Positions 42,179-53,415 of a stretch of DNA of 64,000 nucleotides are shown one piece after another. A program made the position numbers and the translations under genes. Below the pieces are notes generated by a model. It worked only from the letters and a program-made list of their open reading frames with translations, ran no database searches and had not been told where the DNA came from. The number at the start of each line of letters is the position of its first letter. Positions within the stretch are counted from its first letter, which is position 1. The stretch is from Meconema thalassinum (Eukaryota > Arthropoda > Insecta > Orthoptera > Tettigoniidae), in the NCBI GenBank assembly GCA_946902985.2, contig OX336397.1:188546813-188610812 (forward strand), read 5' to 3'.

Positions 42179-44203
42179 GTTCAGCCCACTAATACTAGGC
42201 TGGTTTAACTCCTCTTCTGTTGGTGCTGAAGGTCGTGTATTTCTTAATTGTTCTATATATTCTCGACTTTCCTGATGCCTGGTGTCCAAATTGTTACCGT
42301 TTTGCTTGTTCCTCTCTTCTTGAGACCTATTATTCTGGTTGGGGTAGCTGTTAAACCTCCCGCGTTGGTACCAGTTATTTTGTCCTCTGTTACGATACCT
42401 CGAATATCTTCGGTTATACGGGGTATTTCTCTGATTATTATTATTATCGTTTCTATGGTTGTATTGATAATCATCTTGCTGGTGGTCAGAATCCCTCGAT
42501 GTCTTCTCTTCTTGTTGCGCTGGTCTTTCTGTTTGGGCTGTCCTATCCATTAAGACCGCATTTATTTCCCGACTTTCCTTTCTGTCATGTCTACCATTAT
42601 TGCCTAGAGTAGCGTGATCCATACGCCTAAGAACTTCTTCACAATCTTCCAGGGTTTCTACTCCCGATACTATGAGCATGCGCTGTACTTCAATGGGAAA
42701 TTGCCTCGTTATGGCTCTTATCAGTTCCTGGCGTGGTAAAGGTGGAGTTAGAAATTGTAGCTTTGCGAGCTGCGAGGTGAAGTAATTCGCATATCTAGTC
42801 GGATGGGACGTGGCATATTTCTTAGAGTACATTTCCGCTCTAATATCCAATTGTTCATCTGAACTCCAAAAACGGTGTAGAAATGATTGACTAAAGTCTT
42901 CCATATTAACAAACGAACATCTAAATGCCCTAAACCAATTTAAAGGAACTCCTTCCAAGTGTCTTTCAACTATTCTGAGCTCTCTGTCCTTGGATATCCT
43001 GTTTTCATCCATGTATTCCCGAATATCTCTCAGGAATTCCATCGGTGTCAAGTTATTACCCCCATTGAACTTGCGTGGTCGATCATCAATGTTTCGAATT
43101 ATTGTGACGTGTCCCTTCGTAGTTGAATTGGCTCTATTCCCTTCCGTATCTAACGTTCCACAAGCATTAGGACTATCTGATGTTCTTAAAACATTGGGAC
43201 TATCTGATTGTAATATTTGTCCTTGTTGCTCATAAGTGTGGCTAACATTATTTTTCATGTTTGATAGTTCGGTTTCCAGATTCGATATCCGAATTGTGGT
43301 CATGTCGTGCTCTAACTTGTGTTTATTTTCCATATCTGCCGCTGTAATACTTACACTATTCCTCATCTGTGTCTGTAGCTCATTACGCACGTGCTCGAAA
43401 TCATTGTTACATTTCTCTGTTAGCTGGTTTACTTTCTCCTTGATATCAGCTATCTCCGTAGAATTAGTGTCAGTGACTGTTAGCAAATTCTTAACTACCG
43501 TTTCGTTTTTCTTCTGTACCCTCTCATTATGTTCTGATAAATCTTTACTTAAACCATCTAAATTGTCGGTCAACTTCTTTTCTAAACCTTGCAATCGGTC
43601 TACAAATTGTGCTTTGACAGCGTTAACTTGACCTGACACGTGGGTATGCAATTCCTTTCTGAGAACTTTGAGATTATGGGTAAGTCTTGTATCACAAGCA
43701 TCTAACTTTTTGTCTAAGGCTAAATTACTTTTTTCAACATCTGCCTGCACTTGCGCAATTTGCGTTTGCAAACGGACATCTAAACTCTTTACATCGCTAG
43801 ATACCTTTTGAGTATCTGTATTTAAAGATTGAATATCTGATTTAATATCTATTATAGAATAGTTAATACTTTCTATTTCCATATTGGCTTTTAATATATC
43901 GGTTCTAACATTTAATATATCAGCATGAATATCCTGTGTATCATCTTTAATCAACTGCACTTTGCTTGATAAATTGTCAATATCGGCTTTTAGTTCCTGC
44001 CTACCAGTAGCTAAACTTTCATTTAATGTGGTTATTCGTGCATTAAGTTCCTGCTTATCAGCAGCCAAACTATCTTTAAGTTCCTGCTTATCAGTAGCTA
44101 AAATGTTCTTTACCACATTCAAATCCTCATACAGTCTGTCAAAGCCCCTTTGGATTTGAGCAAGAATGTCCTGGGGTCCTTCTGCTTCTGCTGCATCAGT
44201 CAT
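42149..44203 (-). CDS. gag: Gypsy Gag with long coiled coil
   Basis: 684-codon structural protein, expected to form the cytoplasmic particle that packages the element RNA. Residues about 15-330 are strongly heptad-patterned coiled coil. They include a short internal repeat around residues 36-75 (LATDKQELKDS, LAADKQELNAR, LATGRQELKAD). Residues about 370-540 form the retrotransposon Gag core (RPRKFNGGNNLTPMEFL, VPLNWFRAF, FSQSFLHRFWS, LPRQELIRAITRQFP). The C-terminal 130 residues are rich in Asn, Arg, Gln and Tyr, with no CCHC zinc knuckle, so RNA binding is probably by this basic tail. Start: ATG at 44203, about 360 bp past the PBS, with no in-frame alternative needed. It ends in an A9 run followed by TAG, suited to -1 frameshifting into protease. 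Confidence 0.93.
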   Translation of the reverse strand: MTDAAEAEGPQDILAQIQRGFDRLYEDLNVVKNILATDKQELKDSLAADKQELNARITTLNESLATGRQELKADIDNLSSKVQLIKDDTQDIHADILNVRTDILKANMEIESINYSIIDIKSDIQSLNTDTQKVSSDVKSLDVRLQTQIAQVQADVEKSNLALDKKLDACDTRLTHNLKVLRKELHTHVSGQVNAVKAQFVDRLQGLEKKLTDNLDGLSKDLSEHNERVQKKNETVVKNLLTVTDTNSTEIADIKEKVNQLTEKCNNDFEHVRNELQTQMRNSVSITAADMENKHKLEHDMTTIRISNLETELSNMKNNVSHTYEQQGQILQSDSPNVLRTSDSPNACGTLDTEGNRANSTTKGHVTIIRNIDDRPRKFNGGNNLTPMEFLRDIREYMDENRISKDRELRIVERHLEGVPLNWFRAFRCSFVNMEDFSQSFLHRFWSSDEQLDIRAEMYSKKYATSHPTRYANYFTSQLAKLQFLTPPLPRQELIRAITRQFPIEVQRMLIVSGVETLEDCEEVLRRMDHATLGNNGRHDRKESREINAVLMDRTAQTERPAQQEEKTSRDSDHQQDDYQYNHRNDNNNNQRNTPYNRRYSRYRNRGQNNWYQRGRFNSYPNQNNRSQEERNKQNGNNLDTRHQESREYIEQLRNTRPSAPTEEELNQPSISGLNHEKKTSNQQ
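42166..42174 (-). promoter_or_regulatory. A9 slippery run at gag-protease overlap
   Basis: On the minus strand the gag frame reads GAA AAA AAA ACG TCC and stops at TAG five codons later. The -1 frame from the run reads AAC GTC CAA TCA and continues without a stop into the protease frame, giving a Gag-Pro fusion. This is the classic position for programmed -1 slippage; no downstream pseudoknot was tested. Confidence 0.6.
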
Positions 44204-44205
44204 AA

Positions 44206-44560
44206 TTACACAAATATATAAATATACTTAAGACTAGGGAAACTTAATAGTAAGATGACGAACCAAGACCATGCGACTGAATATATTCGAATGAATTCCA
44301 AACATGTTTTACGTCTAACAAATCCAGCACAACGATTTCTCAAACCTCCAATTATCCTGACATTTATCTTTACCTGATAAGTTAAACAAACAACATCTAG
44401 ATTTGAATTTAAAAAAAAATCCCGATTCAATGACATTGCACGACATCAGAACTCGTCTGACTATCCAACTATCCCAAAAAAATTAATGGACTGGAAAAAA
44501 AAAAACCAAACCGTCGAGCTAATCACGCTCGGCATCAAATTGCTGCCTTACGTAACGTTT
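44206..44560 (-). other. Gypsy untranslated leader
   Basis: Between PBS and gag ATG. Contains A-runs (AAAAAAAAACC). A short open frame of 76 codons (44206-44436) has no motif and is probably fortuitous. Confidence 0.6.
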
Positions 44561-44577
44561 CCCCACGTTGGGCGCCA
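44561..44577 (-). promoter_or_regulatory. Gypsy primer-binding site
   Basis: On the minus strand TGGCGCCCAACGTGGGG lies 6 nt downstream of the 5' LTR. It starts with TGG, complementary to a tRNA CCA end. The tRNA species is not assigned here. Confidence 0.85.
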
Positions 44578-44583
44578 AATCGC

Positions 44584-47576
44584 TGTGCCCGATTCCCCGA
44601 CGTCACGTTGGCCCGGCGATTTCAACGAGAAACCGAAGAAGGGACACAAGCGATACAAAAAAGAAATAAGTCCAGGAAATATTTGTCCAATAAAAGAAAA
44701 TCAAGCAACTAGCTCGGGCAGGCAAGAGATCGAATATCTCGGGTCGATTAAAGGGAGAGGCATGCAAGGTTCAACAGGACAAATACTTCACAAACAAGAA
44801 AAAGGAAAAAAAAGGTATCACTGACTCGGGAGAAGTTCCAAACTACAGGAATAACCAGAACTTGAAAAATCGAGATCCTAAATTTATTTTTGAGCAGACG
44901 GACAAAAAAAAATTAACACTCCTATTACTCTCTGGATATTAATAGTTTGGGATCATAAAAATCCATAATGTCCATCAATGTCATTGAGCTACCATGTTTG
45001 ACTTAATTAGGGAAGTACTCGCAAAAGAAATGATTAGAGTTCAAGTGTTCGATGATTAGCTGAATAATAATTATTTAAAAAAAAACACTTCACTTTCACT
45101 TTCAGCTTCTAAAAGAAGAAAAATTAGAAAAAAAATCACTATACATTTTTCCTTCCCATGAATGTTAACTGAATTAATAATTTACACATAAATTATTCAC
45201 ACATTTCTAATATTTACAGACTTACGATTGTCAATGATGACTGTCAATCAATTTAATTTGACTAAATGAACTTGTGGAATGAAATTATAATTATTAATTT
45301 CTATCAACATAATTTAAAGTTTCCTTATGGAAATTACATCAGCTATAAATAACAATAACTTGTTATAGCCGCACAATAACTGGCTTTAAATGACATCCTA
45401 ATCCCTCATATAATTTTCAAATCATTAGCTGAGTTTATCATATCCTTATGGGATCAATTTAATTATTCAGATTGCGATATTATAACTTTTAGCACATATT
45501 AAATTAAGATACAAATGATTCACCTGTGATCTGCAGGAATTATTAATTTTAAATTGACCAGCACTAGTAACTCTGATAACAATGCATTTATCATGACGAT
45601 TAATTGAACAGTAATGCAGTAACTGCCATTGCACTGTTTTCCACCGTTGGAACTACTTAATCTAATTACAAATATAAAGCACATTCTAATTCCATTGAAC
45701 CTAGGACTGCATAAGCCCCTATACATCCTGGCATAATCATAATCATTTACTCTATCCTCGAAGAAATTTATTAATTGATTTATTAATCGTATTAATAAGT
45801 TGGAATGGTATTTCTCATGTCCAACAGTTGCCACCATAAAACCACTATAAAGTGTCTACAACTCATAATTCATTGTGCTTATACTCAAAGTGCAGTTCCA
45901 AAACCATTTGACATAATGACAAATAATCCTCAAATTATTATAAACTCTCGTGATCTGCATTGCTAAATCTGGTCAAAATTTCCCTAATGTGACTGAGCAT
46001 CATAGGCTTTGTATTCTTGTGCAATCTGAATTAAATTACTGTAAAGTCTAGGATCATAGATCATGAACCATAATTATAATTTCAATGCCATAAATTAATG
46101 AATATGCTACAATCATTACCGCTGCAAAAAGTCAAACGTTCCGTTTGCAATCGCTTTCATGGTAAAAATCGCCATGAGAAAAAAAAAATCACAACTTTAG
46201 AATTATTAAATATAATAAAACAAAATAATTATTAAATATCGGAATTTATGTGTGTGAAAGATCTCAATATCTTGAAAATAATTTGCTCTCTAAGTTTGGA
46301 AATTCATTCGAAATATATTTTAGCCTCCTGGAAGAAAGAACAAAATTAAATCATGGTGTTGGTTTGCCCTAAATGTTCAGAAGAGTGTGTTGTGAATATA
46401 TGCCCAAGTTGACGATGAATGTGTTTCCCATATTTTTCCCACGACGAGTTAATCTTGATTCTGTTCTTTAATTTGCAAGATCGGCGTTTGAGAAACTCGT
46501 TTAACGCCAACATCATCGTAATGCCTGGTCTATAGTGTATTCATCCTCTCCGAATCCCGGATTCGTCCTCACCATCAAGTTTCCCTATTAAATGCTTAAG
46601 CCATTATCTTGAAGTATATGAAAAGTTCCATAAATGTTCCCATATTCTTATTCTTGAGTGAAAGTATCATAGTGGATGACATCAGACACCCCCTAAAAAG
46701 AATTAGGTGTACGCCACTGCTGAAGAAATGTTCCAAGTATTTCACTGATATGGAATGGACGATGTTGTTTCGATACTGTTAATAATTTATTAATGCTCTT
46801 GCTGGCAATCCAGTTATTTCTTGAATGTATTGTATTGTATTATGTTGAATAAGATGCAATTACTATTGTAGAAATGTTCAACTATATGCAGGGTTTCGTA
46901 GCACGACAAGGTCTGCTATTGTATCGTGTGCTTTAACATGTTGCATATTAATGTCTCCGTATTCTGGCGTTCCACGGTCAATTTGTCAAGTCCGATTTGT
47001 AGCTGTGTTAATGTGTTCACTTGATAAAAATACAGTTTCTACTTACATCAGCCTCTTGGAGAAATCACTAATTTTAATTTTACCTGTCACTCGTAAATAA
47101 GTTATATCAAGTACCGGTATTTCACAAGCAAATTGTAATGCTAATATCATAGTGTGGACACATGCTTCCCGAAGGTAGAATGATCGTCTCCGCGCACATG
47201 TGTTTAAATCAGCAATAGAACATACTAGAAAGGAATGATCCCTCCGCACGTGATACACATAGCACACCGGTTGCCCTGGTCACCTGATCCGTAGGAGTGT
47301 GGGGAGTTTCCACCCCTCTTCTATTGCGTCATGACCTGTCAAAGCCGATAGGAGTTGAAGATATTCCACACTCACTTGTGCTAAATTTTAGCTCAATGCC
47401 ATAAGGATGGGTCCATTTAGCAGCTAGAATAATAAGAAGAATGTTTCTTTAGCTCTGGGTCTGCTACAAACACATGCTGGAATACATTACAATTTGTTAC
47501 ATTCATTAACCACTTCCAAGGTTGCTTTACGAATCTCGGCAATTACAGATCACCTACATGGTGGATTTCGGTCACA
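44584..47576 (-). mobile_element. Gypsy 5' LTR, 2993 bp
   Basis: Partner of 35810-38802 and the same length. As the 5' LTR of a minus-strand element it should carry the promoter; I cannot place a TATA box with confidence. A strong splice donor, GAT|GTAAGTAG on the minus strand (47041-47046), occurs inside it and suggests a leader intron. Flanked by GTAC at 47577-47580. Confidence 0.97.
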
Positions 47577-48797
47577 GTACAGAATACAAAATTTGGTTGA
47601 TGTCCAATGGATAGCATGGACGTTACATGCAGTTAAACATTGGATCTAACAGCGCGCGTAAAATCATGTTGGCAACAATGACATACATGTATTGGTCAGA
47701 AATAATCTGATATAATATGATCTATTGTTGTGTCAATTATGAATGAAATCCATTAGTTAGATTAGAAGTTACATGCATTTTAAAATTGGACCTATCAGCA
47801 GGCTTAGAATCATGTTAGCAGCACTGGCGAAGGTCTTTGTGCCAGTTATTGTATGTGAGTATGTGAGTTACTCGAAAATATCTAGAACGCCAGGTACTAT
47901 GCGTGTGCAAAGTTTAGAGCTATTGGCTTGCATACTTTCTGATATATTGATATTAGGGTACCAAAAATAGAGACAGCATTTATTAACAGTTGGCAGCCCT
48001 GGTTACTCTTAGGAATCGGCATAGTCATATATGTTATGGTACACATAGCACACACGAAATTTGGTTGAAATCCAAATGATAGTATAGAAGTTACATGTAT
48101 TTAAAGTTGGACCTCTCAGCAGGCTTAGAATCATGTTGGTAGCACTGACGTACATAAGTTACTCGAAATTAATATAGAATGTCAGGTACTATACGTGTGC
48201 ATAGATTAAAGCTGTCGGCTTGCATACTTTCTGATATGTGTGTATTTGGATAAAAACAACTTGAGAGCATTTATTAACAGTTGGCAGCGCTGGTGGCTCT
48301 TAAGAATAAGCTCAGTCATATCTGTTTATGTTCACATAGCACATACGAAATTTGGTTGAATTCCAATTGATAGTGTAGAAGTTATATGCATTAAAAATTG
48401 GACCTATCAGCAGGCTTATAATCATTTTGGCGACACTGCCATATACGGCCTCCTGGAAATTAAACTGAAATATTATTATCTATACGTGTGCCAATTTTGA
48501 AATAGCTCCCATTCATACCTTTCAAGATATCCAACATGGAGCTCAAATTTCAATTGCGATTTTTCAACAGTTGGTAGCACTGATATAATTTTCAAATATG
48601 GCCGTGATATATTCAGATATAGATCTTTACTCCTACCTAATTTTGTTTCGATTGCTGCAGCCGTTTAGGAGTTGATAGGGGGGGGGGGACACACACAGCC
48701 AGCCAGACAGACAGACAGAAGGACAGACAGACACACATTTGCCCGATCTCATAAGTCTACATTTTCCTCATTTTTGCAAAATGTGTAAAGTAGGCTG
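47577..48797 (-). mobile_element. HINE-like element, copy e, 5' part
   Basis: Continues copy e after the Gypsy element, starting with the second GTAC (47577-47580). It contains 291-bp tandem units (CATTTATTAACAGTTGGCAG at 47977 and 48268), a (CAGA)n microsatellite near 48700 and the 5' hairpin ending GTGTAAAGTAGGCTG near 48797. The two parts sum to about 1.45 kb, matching copy b. A 27-bp foreign stretch at 47835-47861 is identical to 35484-35510. Confidence 0.75.
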
Positions 48798-49260
48798 ATA
48801 ATCCTTCTGTTAATATCAAGACAATATAGGTGTTAACAACCCATGACATTCTAATGGAATTTAAACCAAATTGGTTCAGCTGGAACATTTTAAATACCTA
48901 AAAATGTATATATGAAAATAAACACATTTTAGTAAATAAAACATGGTTGAAAGTTAAACTAATAATACGTCAGTTATATAAATAAAACTGAACACAGAAG
49001 AAACACTTTACGTAATTGGCTTTGCTATAGTTACCATAGTATTGTTACCTCGTCAACTCACTAGATAGTAGCTCTGGGGGCAATTTGAAGATGGGCATTA
49101 TTGCGTTGAAGCTAGTGGATGGGGGCGTTTCCCCAGCACTCAACAGGACATTTAAATGTCACGCTAGTACTTTAAAAATGGCCGAACCCGAAAAATACCA
49201 TCGCCAAATGATCCGCAGGAGTCCGGCGTACCATAATATGCACAGATTGAAAATTCGATA
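48798..49260. other. Spacer, nothing recognised
   Basis: No gene or repeat family supported between HINE copy e and the LINE relic. Confidence 0.4.
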
Positions 49261-50927
49261 ATGTTTACTTTTTTCAACAAAAACTCAGTCCCAGCCTCCC
49301 TTAAACAAGGGTACAAGGCAGGATCAGTAGGAGTAAAAGATAGGAATGGCAATGCTGTTTGCAACCAAACAGAAGTGCTAGCAACTTGGAAAAACTACTT
49401 TGAAGACCTCTTAAACTGTGAAGAAGTGGCAACAAACAATGAAGAGGAATTATACCTAAATGTCCAACCAAAGATTAACCCTCCTACCTATGAAGAAGTT
49501 GAAAAGGTAGTTAAATGTTCAAAAATCAATAAAGACCCTGGAGAGGATAACATAATAGCAGAACTTCTTAAAGCAGGTGGAAGCCCTTTGCTAAAAAGGT
49601 TACATGACTTAATTGTAGAAATCTGGGAGAAGGAAGAAATCCCAGTAGAATGGAAGATGGCAGTAGTAGTTCCGATCCCAAAAAGGGAGATAATTTCGAG
49701 TGCAATAACTACAGAGGGATACCATTAATAAGCAGCGCATACAAAGTATTGTCAAGAATAATCAACAACAGACAAGCATGCTATGCATAAGAAATTCTCG
49801 GAGATCACCAAGCAGGATTTAGAAGCCAAAGATCTACAAAGGACTAAATGTTTTTTCTTACTGCAAGTATTATCCAAATATTGGGAGTTTAACAAAACAG
49901 CCCATCTTCTTTTTGTCGATTTCAACAAGGCATAGGATAGTGTCAATAGGAAACAAATGTTGAAATACATGCAGCGGAATGGAATACCAGAAAAACTTAT
50001 CAGTATGGCAAAACTGTGCACAGAAGGGTCCAAATGCAAAATTAGAATCAATAATGAATATACCGAAGATTTTAATGTCAACACTGGAGTAAGACAGGAA
50101 GATAGACTCTCGTCTTTATTATTCAATTTAGCTTTAGAAGAAACATTGAAACGAGTAAACCAGCTCCACCCAAGCCTTGAAGTGGGAAACAAAATTAACA
50201 TATTAGCATATGCTGATGATATAACCCTCATGGCAGGAAACGAAAACGATCTAAAATACTCACAGAAACCCTTATTGAAGAAGCCAAGGGGGTAGGTCTA
50301 ATGATAAATGAACAAAAAACAAAATATCTAGTTGTAGGAAGAAATTCAGCACAAGTACAAAACCCCTTAATAGTTGCTTCATACGTTTTTCACAGACGTA
50401 CTGAGTTCAAATATCTGGGGATGATCATAGACCAGAATAATATGGAAGAAACTGAAATTAAATCAAGAATTCTCAGTGGCAACAAACGTTACTGGTCTCT
50501 GCAAAATCTCTACCTGGGTACCGTCCAAGCAAACTGAAAGGAAATTAATTACTTTTGAAAATAGAATACTACGACGCATTTTCAGACCGACAGTAGAAAA
50601 TGGCCAATGAAGAATTAGAACAAATAAGGAATTGCGGGATCTCTACAAAGAACCGGACATCGTGGCCCGTGCCAAAAGCCAAAGACTGCGCTGGGCCGGT
50701 CATGTACATAGAAGAAGTAGATAATTGAATTTGAGAGCAGGTTTGGAAGGTGTACCCAGAGGCAGGCGACCATTGGGACGACCGAGACTTCGCTGGTGGG
50801 ACCAAGTCCAAAAAGATATGAGAAAAATCGGAGTTACAGAGGACATGATGGTTGATCGAGAAAGATGGCGCCGTGCTGTTGGCGAGGCCAAAAACCTGCT
50901 AAGGTTTGAGCGGCCATCTAGGTAATG
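49261..50927 (+). pseudogene. 5'-truncated LINE pol relic
   Basis: The frame from 49261 reads VGVKDRNGNAVCNQTEVLATWKNYFEDLLN, then PTYEEVEKVVKCSKI, EIWEKEEIPVEWKMAVVVPIP; a frameshift; NNYRGIPLISSAYKVLSRII; a stop; GDHQAGFRSQRSTKD; a broken FVDFKQAYDSVN with a stop in it. From 49957 it is open through GIPEKLISMAK and NTGVRQEDRLSSLLFNLALE to the catalytic AYADDITLMAG (about 50208-50238). Next are VGLMINEQKTKYLVVG and TEFKYLGMII. After further stops the C-terminus is GVPRGRRPLGRPRLRWWDQV and DRERWRRAVGEAKNLL, ending with TAA at 50925. The overall order is preserved, with perhaps six lesions; it is younger than the other LINEs here but dead. No poly(A) tail obvious. Confidence 0.9.
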
Positions 50928-51277
50928 TACGGTATATGGAACTTTCACGAAGCAATGCTAGGAGCGAGACTTTCCAAAACTAGGTCATTCATCAGCTGTG
51001 AGCTGAATATTTGATACAGGGTGATTAATCAGTCCCAATGTTTAATGATCGCTATTTGCAAGCTACTACAATCATTCATGCCATGTCTTAGAACAAGAGG
51101 AGAGGCTTTTATTACTTTTATTGACCAGACCTTGTGTCAGGCTAGCCGTTCATGTATTTTGTGTGTGCGTGATTATTCACGTTGACTGTTATTGTAGTGT
51201 CTAGTTTTAGACATTAGCCAGAGTGATTTTTGCTCTGAGCTTTATTCTGGTAGTACTTGTGTTTGTATGCCAAGATA
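50928..51277. other. Spacer, nothing recognised
   Basis: No coding or repeat supported. Confidence 0.4.
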
Positions 51278-51610
51278 GCGGATTCGGTGCATAATTGGTA
51301 GCATGCTGAACTGCTGTGCCCAAGATGGCGGGTTCAAACCCGGCCGAAGTCGTCGGATTTCTTAAGAGCATTAAAATCCTTCAGTATGCCTTCCTTCGGA
51401 GGGGAAGTAAAGCCGGCGGTCCCATGTCGCAGATTTATGGCATGTAAAAGATCCTTCCACAGACTAAACTTGTTTGTAGCTAAATTGTTAGGTTAGATTT
51501 CATCGGAACGCTCTATCAAAGTTCCAACGTTCACCACTTGCTAGCATTGATATCTAGTAGCGATAGTTGGAACTACTTGAAATTGAACGGAACTTGTAAC
51601 TCACCCTATG
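51278..51610 (+). mobile_element. tRNA-derived SINE copy 2
   Basis: The head GCGGATTCGGTGCATAATTG GTAGCATGCTG carries an A-box; the B-box is GGGTTCAAACCCGG (51330). The body continues CCGAAGTCGTCGGATTTCTT, CAGTATGCCTTCCTTCGGAG, AAAGCCGGCGGTCCCATGTC and ATCCTTCCACAGACTAAAC. This is the best copy of the family in the window and is continuous. The 3' limit is unclear (GGAACTTGTAAC near 51591). It is not a functional tRNA: the head lacks a proper cloverleaf acceptor. Confidence 0.8.
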
Positions 51611-52450
51611 GGTGTCCGCTTGAAGGAGCTACAGATTCAGGCGAGCTGAACATGTCGCCGGACACACCCGGCATCAAAATCCATACGATAAATACATAAA
51701 AATATGCCAAGCTGACCGAGGTGGTTTAATGCGAGCTGATGGCCGCATATTTATGTGTTATTTGAGCCATTCATTTTTGGTAGTTCGTGGTGTTGTAGTG
51801 GCTTGTCTAGTCACATACTCCGTAAGCATCCCTTGAGGACTTACGATTAGTTTTTCTGCAGCCTTGTGTCACGATGGTCTTTCGTCATAAAATCTAAACT
51901 AAACCTACGAGTATAAAACCAATCTCTAAATCATGACATTACAATTACCATAAATCTACAATGCTAAATGTGATTTTTCTAATTAATCCTTATCTAAACT
52001 TGACCTACGATTCTGTAAGTTCAACCGACACATTGTGCTAGTAATTTTTCTTATGGAATATGTTAACAGCTGACACATCCCAGACTGACTGAGATCACTG
52101 GTAACCATTAGTATTCAACGTGTGGACCAGGTGATCACATGTGATATTAGTCGTGGTTTTCACCGCGCATTCACCAACGTAATTACACATCAGTAGATGA
52201 CAAATAGCTGTCTAATTTTGGTACGCAGGCTTTATAAATAAGAAACTAGTGTGTGAATATTTATTTCGTTCTACCAACCTACTATCCCAGTGCAATTTCT
52301 TTGTTGTTGTTGTAATATGTATTGTACATTGTGATTGTAATTATTATAGTTGTTCATCATAGCTTTGCTTTGATATGTTTTTCTTCTATGGACGCTTTTT
52401 GTCATAGTTTACTTTCAGTCAGGACTTAGCATAATTAGGTAAACCTTAAA
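51611..52450. other. Spacer, nothing recognised
   Basis: AT-rich; no gene supported. Confidence 0.4.
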
Positions 52451-53415
52451 ATGTAAATACGGGAGTGGTACCAACAAAACAGGGAAGCCTTTCGTAAACT
52501 GACGGTAATATGGTCAGGAGTGGAACTGGAACACTGCTACACCTCAAAATTTCTAGGAGTGACACTGGGCAGAGCTCTTATCTACAAGAAACACTGTTTG
52601 AACACCAAGTCAAAAGTTCGCACCAGGTATAATCTTTTGAGGAACTGGCCGGATAACAATGGAGTAGTCAACCTGACACTATTCGAAAATCTGCAATGGC
52701 ATTGTGTTATGCCGCTGCAGAGTACGCCTGCCCGTTTTGGTATAACTCAACTCATACTAAACAGGTAGACGAAGCTCTCAATGAAACGTGTAGAACTGTA
52801 ACTGGATGCTTAAGATCAACACCAACAGAGTGCCTTTACCAGCTCGCAGGAATATCACCACCCTCTATTCGACGAAAAATAGCTGCAAACAAGGAAAGGA
52901 AGAAAGTTGTCCAGGAAGCAAATCCTCTAGATGGGCATGAACTACATTCTCAGATGATAAAGTCTATTAAGAGATTCCTATGAACATCCAAAGAATTGAA
53001 GACTACATGTGAAAAAGCCAGGCTAGAATTATGGAAAGCTAAGGAATCTCCTCTCCTGGGCTGGAAAAGGATAGTCGAAACTTTACCTCCTGGTCATGAT
53101 CAAGATTGGTTAACATGAAAATCCTTGAATAGATTAAGATCAGGAGTGGGAAGATCTAAGATCAATCTTGCAAAGTCGGGCTACCTTAAGGAAGATGGCA
53201 TTCAGTGTGACTGTGGAGAAGATCAGACTGTGAAACATATGCTTCCGTGTAGAGTGTGCCCGACCTCCTGCACAGAATATGAACTTGATGAAACTTCACA
53301 GAATGCATTGGAAGTGGCCAAGTTCTGGTCAAATATTATATAATGTCTGTAGTCACATTATTTGTATCTGTGTTTTATAGATGTTTTCTAATTCGAGAAT
53401 AATAACAATAATAAT
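52451..53415 (+). pseudogene. LINE pol C-terminal relic
   Basis: Post-RT region of a jockey-like non-LTR element. Recognisable blocks are VELEHCYTSKFLGVTLGRAL, YKKHCLNTKSKVRTRYNLLR, then (shifted) ALCYAAAEYACPFWYNSTHT, KQVDEALNETCRTVTGCL, CLYQLAGISPPSIRRKIAAN, a stop, LELWKAKESPLLGWKR, another stop, NRLRSGVGRSKINLAKSGYL and the Cys/His segment CDCGEDQTVKHMLPCRVCPT. It ends at TAA 53343, and the 3' tail is AATAATAACAATAATAATCA. Three frames and two stops are involved. The upstream RT domain is missing, so it is 5' truncated. Confidence 0.85.

Larger units (their letters stand above)
35810..47576 (-). mobile_element. Complete Gypsy-type LTR retrotransposon, 11.77 kb
   Basis: Order on the minus strand: 5' LTR, 6-nt gap, PBS, leader of about 360 bp, gag, protease, pol, PPT, 3' LTR. 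The 4-bp duplication GTAC flanks both ends (35806-35809, 47577-47580). gag, pro and pol are each open, the LTRs are nearly identical and the duplication is perfect, so insertion is recent and the copy may be competent. No envelope frame lies between pol and the 3' LTR. It is inserted in HINE-like copy e. Coding order PR-RT-RNaseH-INT places it with Gypsy (Metaviridae-like) rather than Copia. Confidence 0.95.

Noticed and set aside
43236..43631. Plus-strand 131-codon frame within gag
   Set aside because: Antisense to the coiled-coil region; Ser/Leu-rich mirror of heptad codons.
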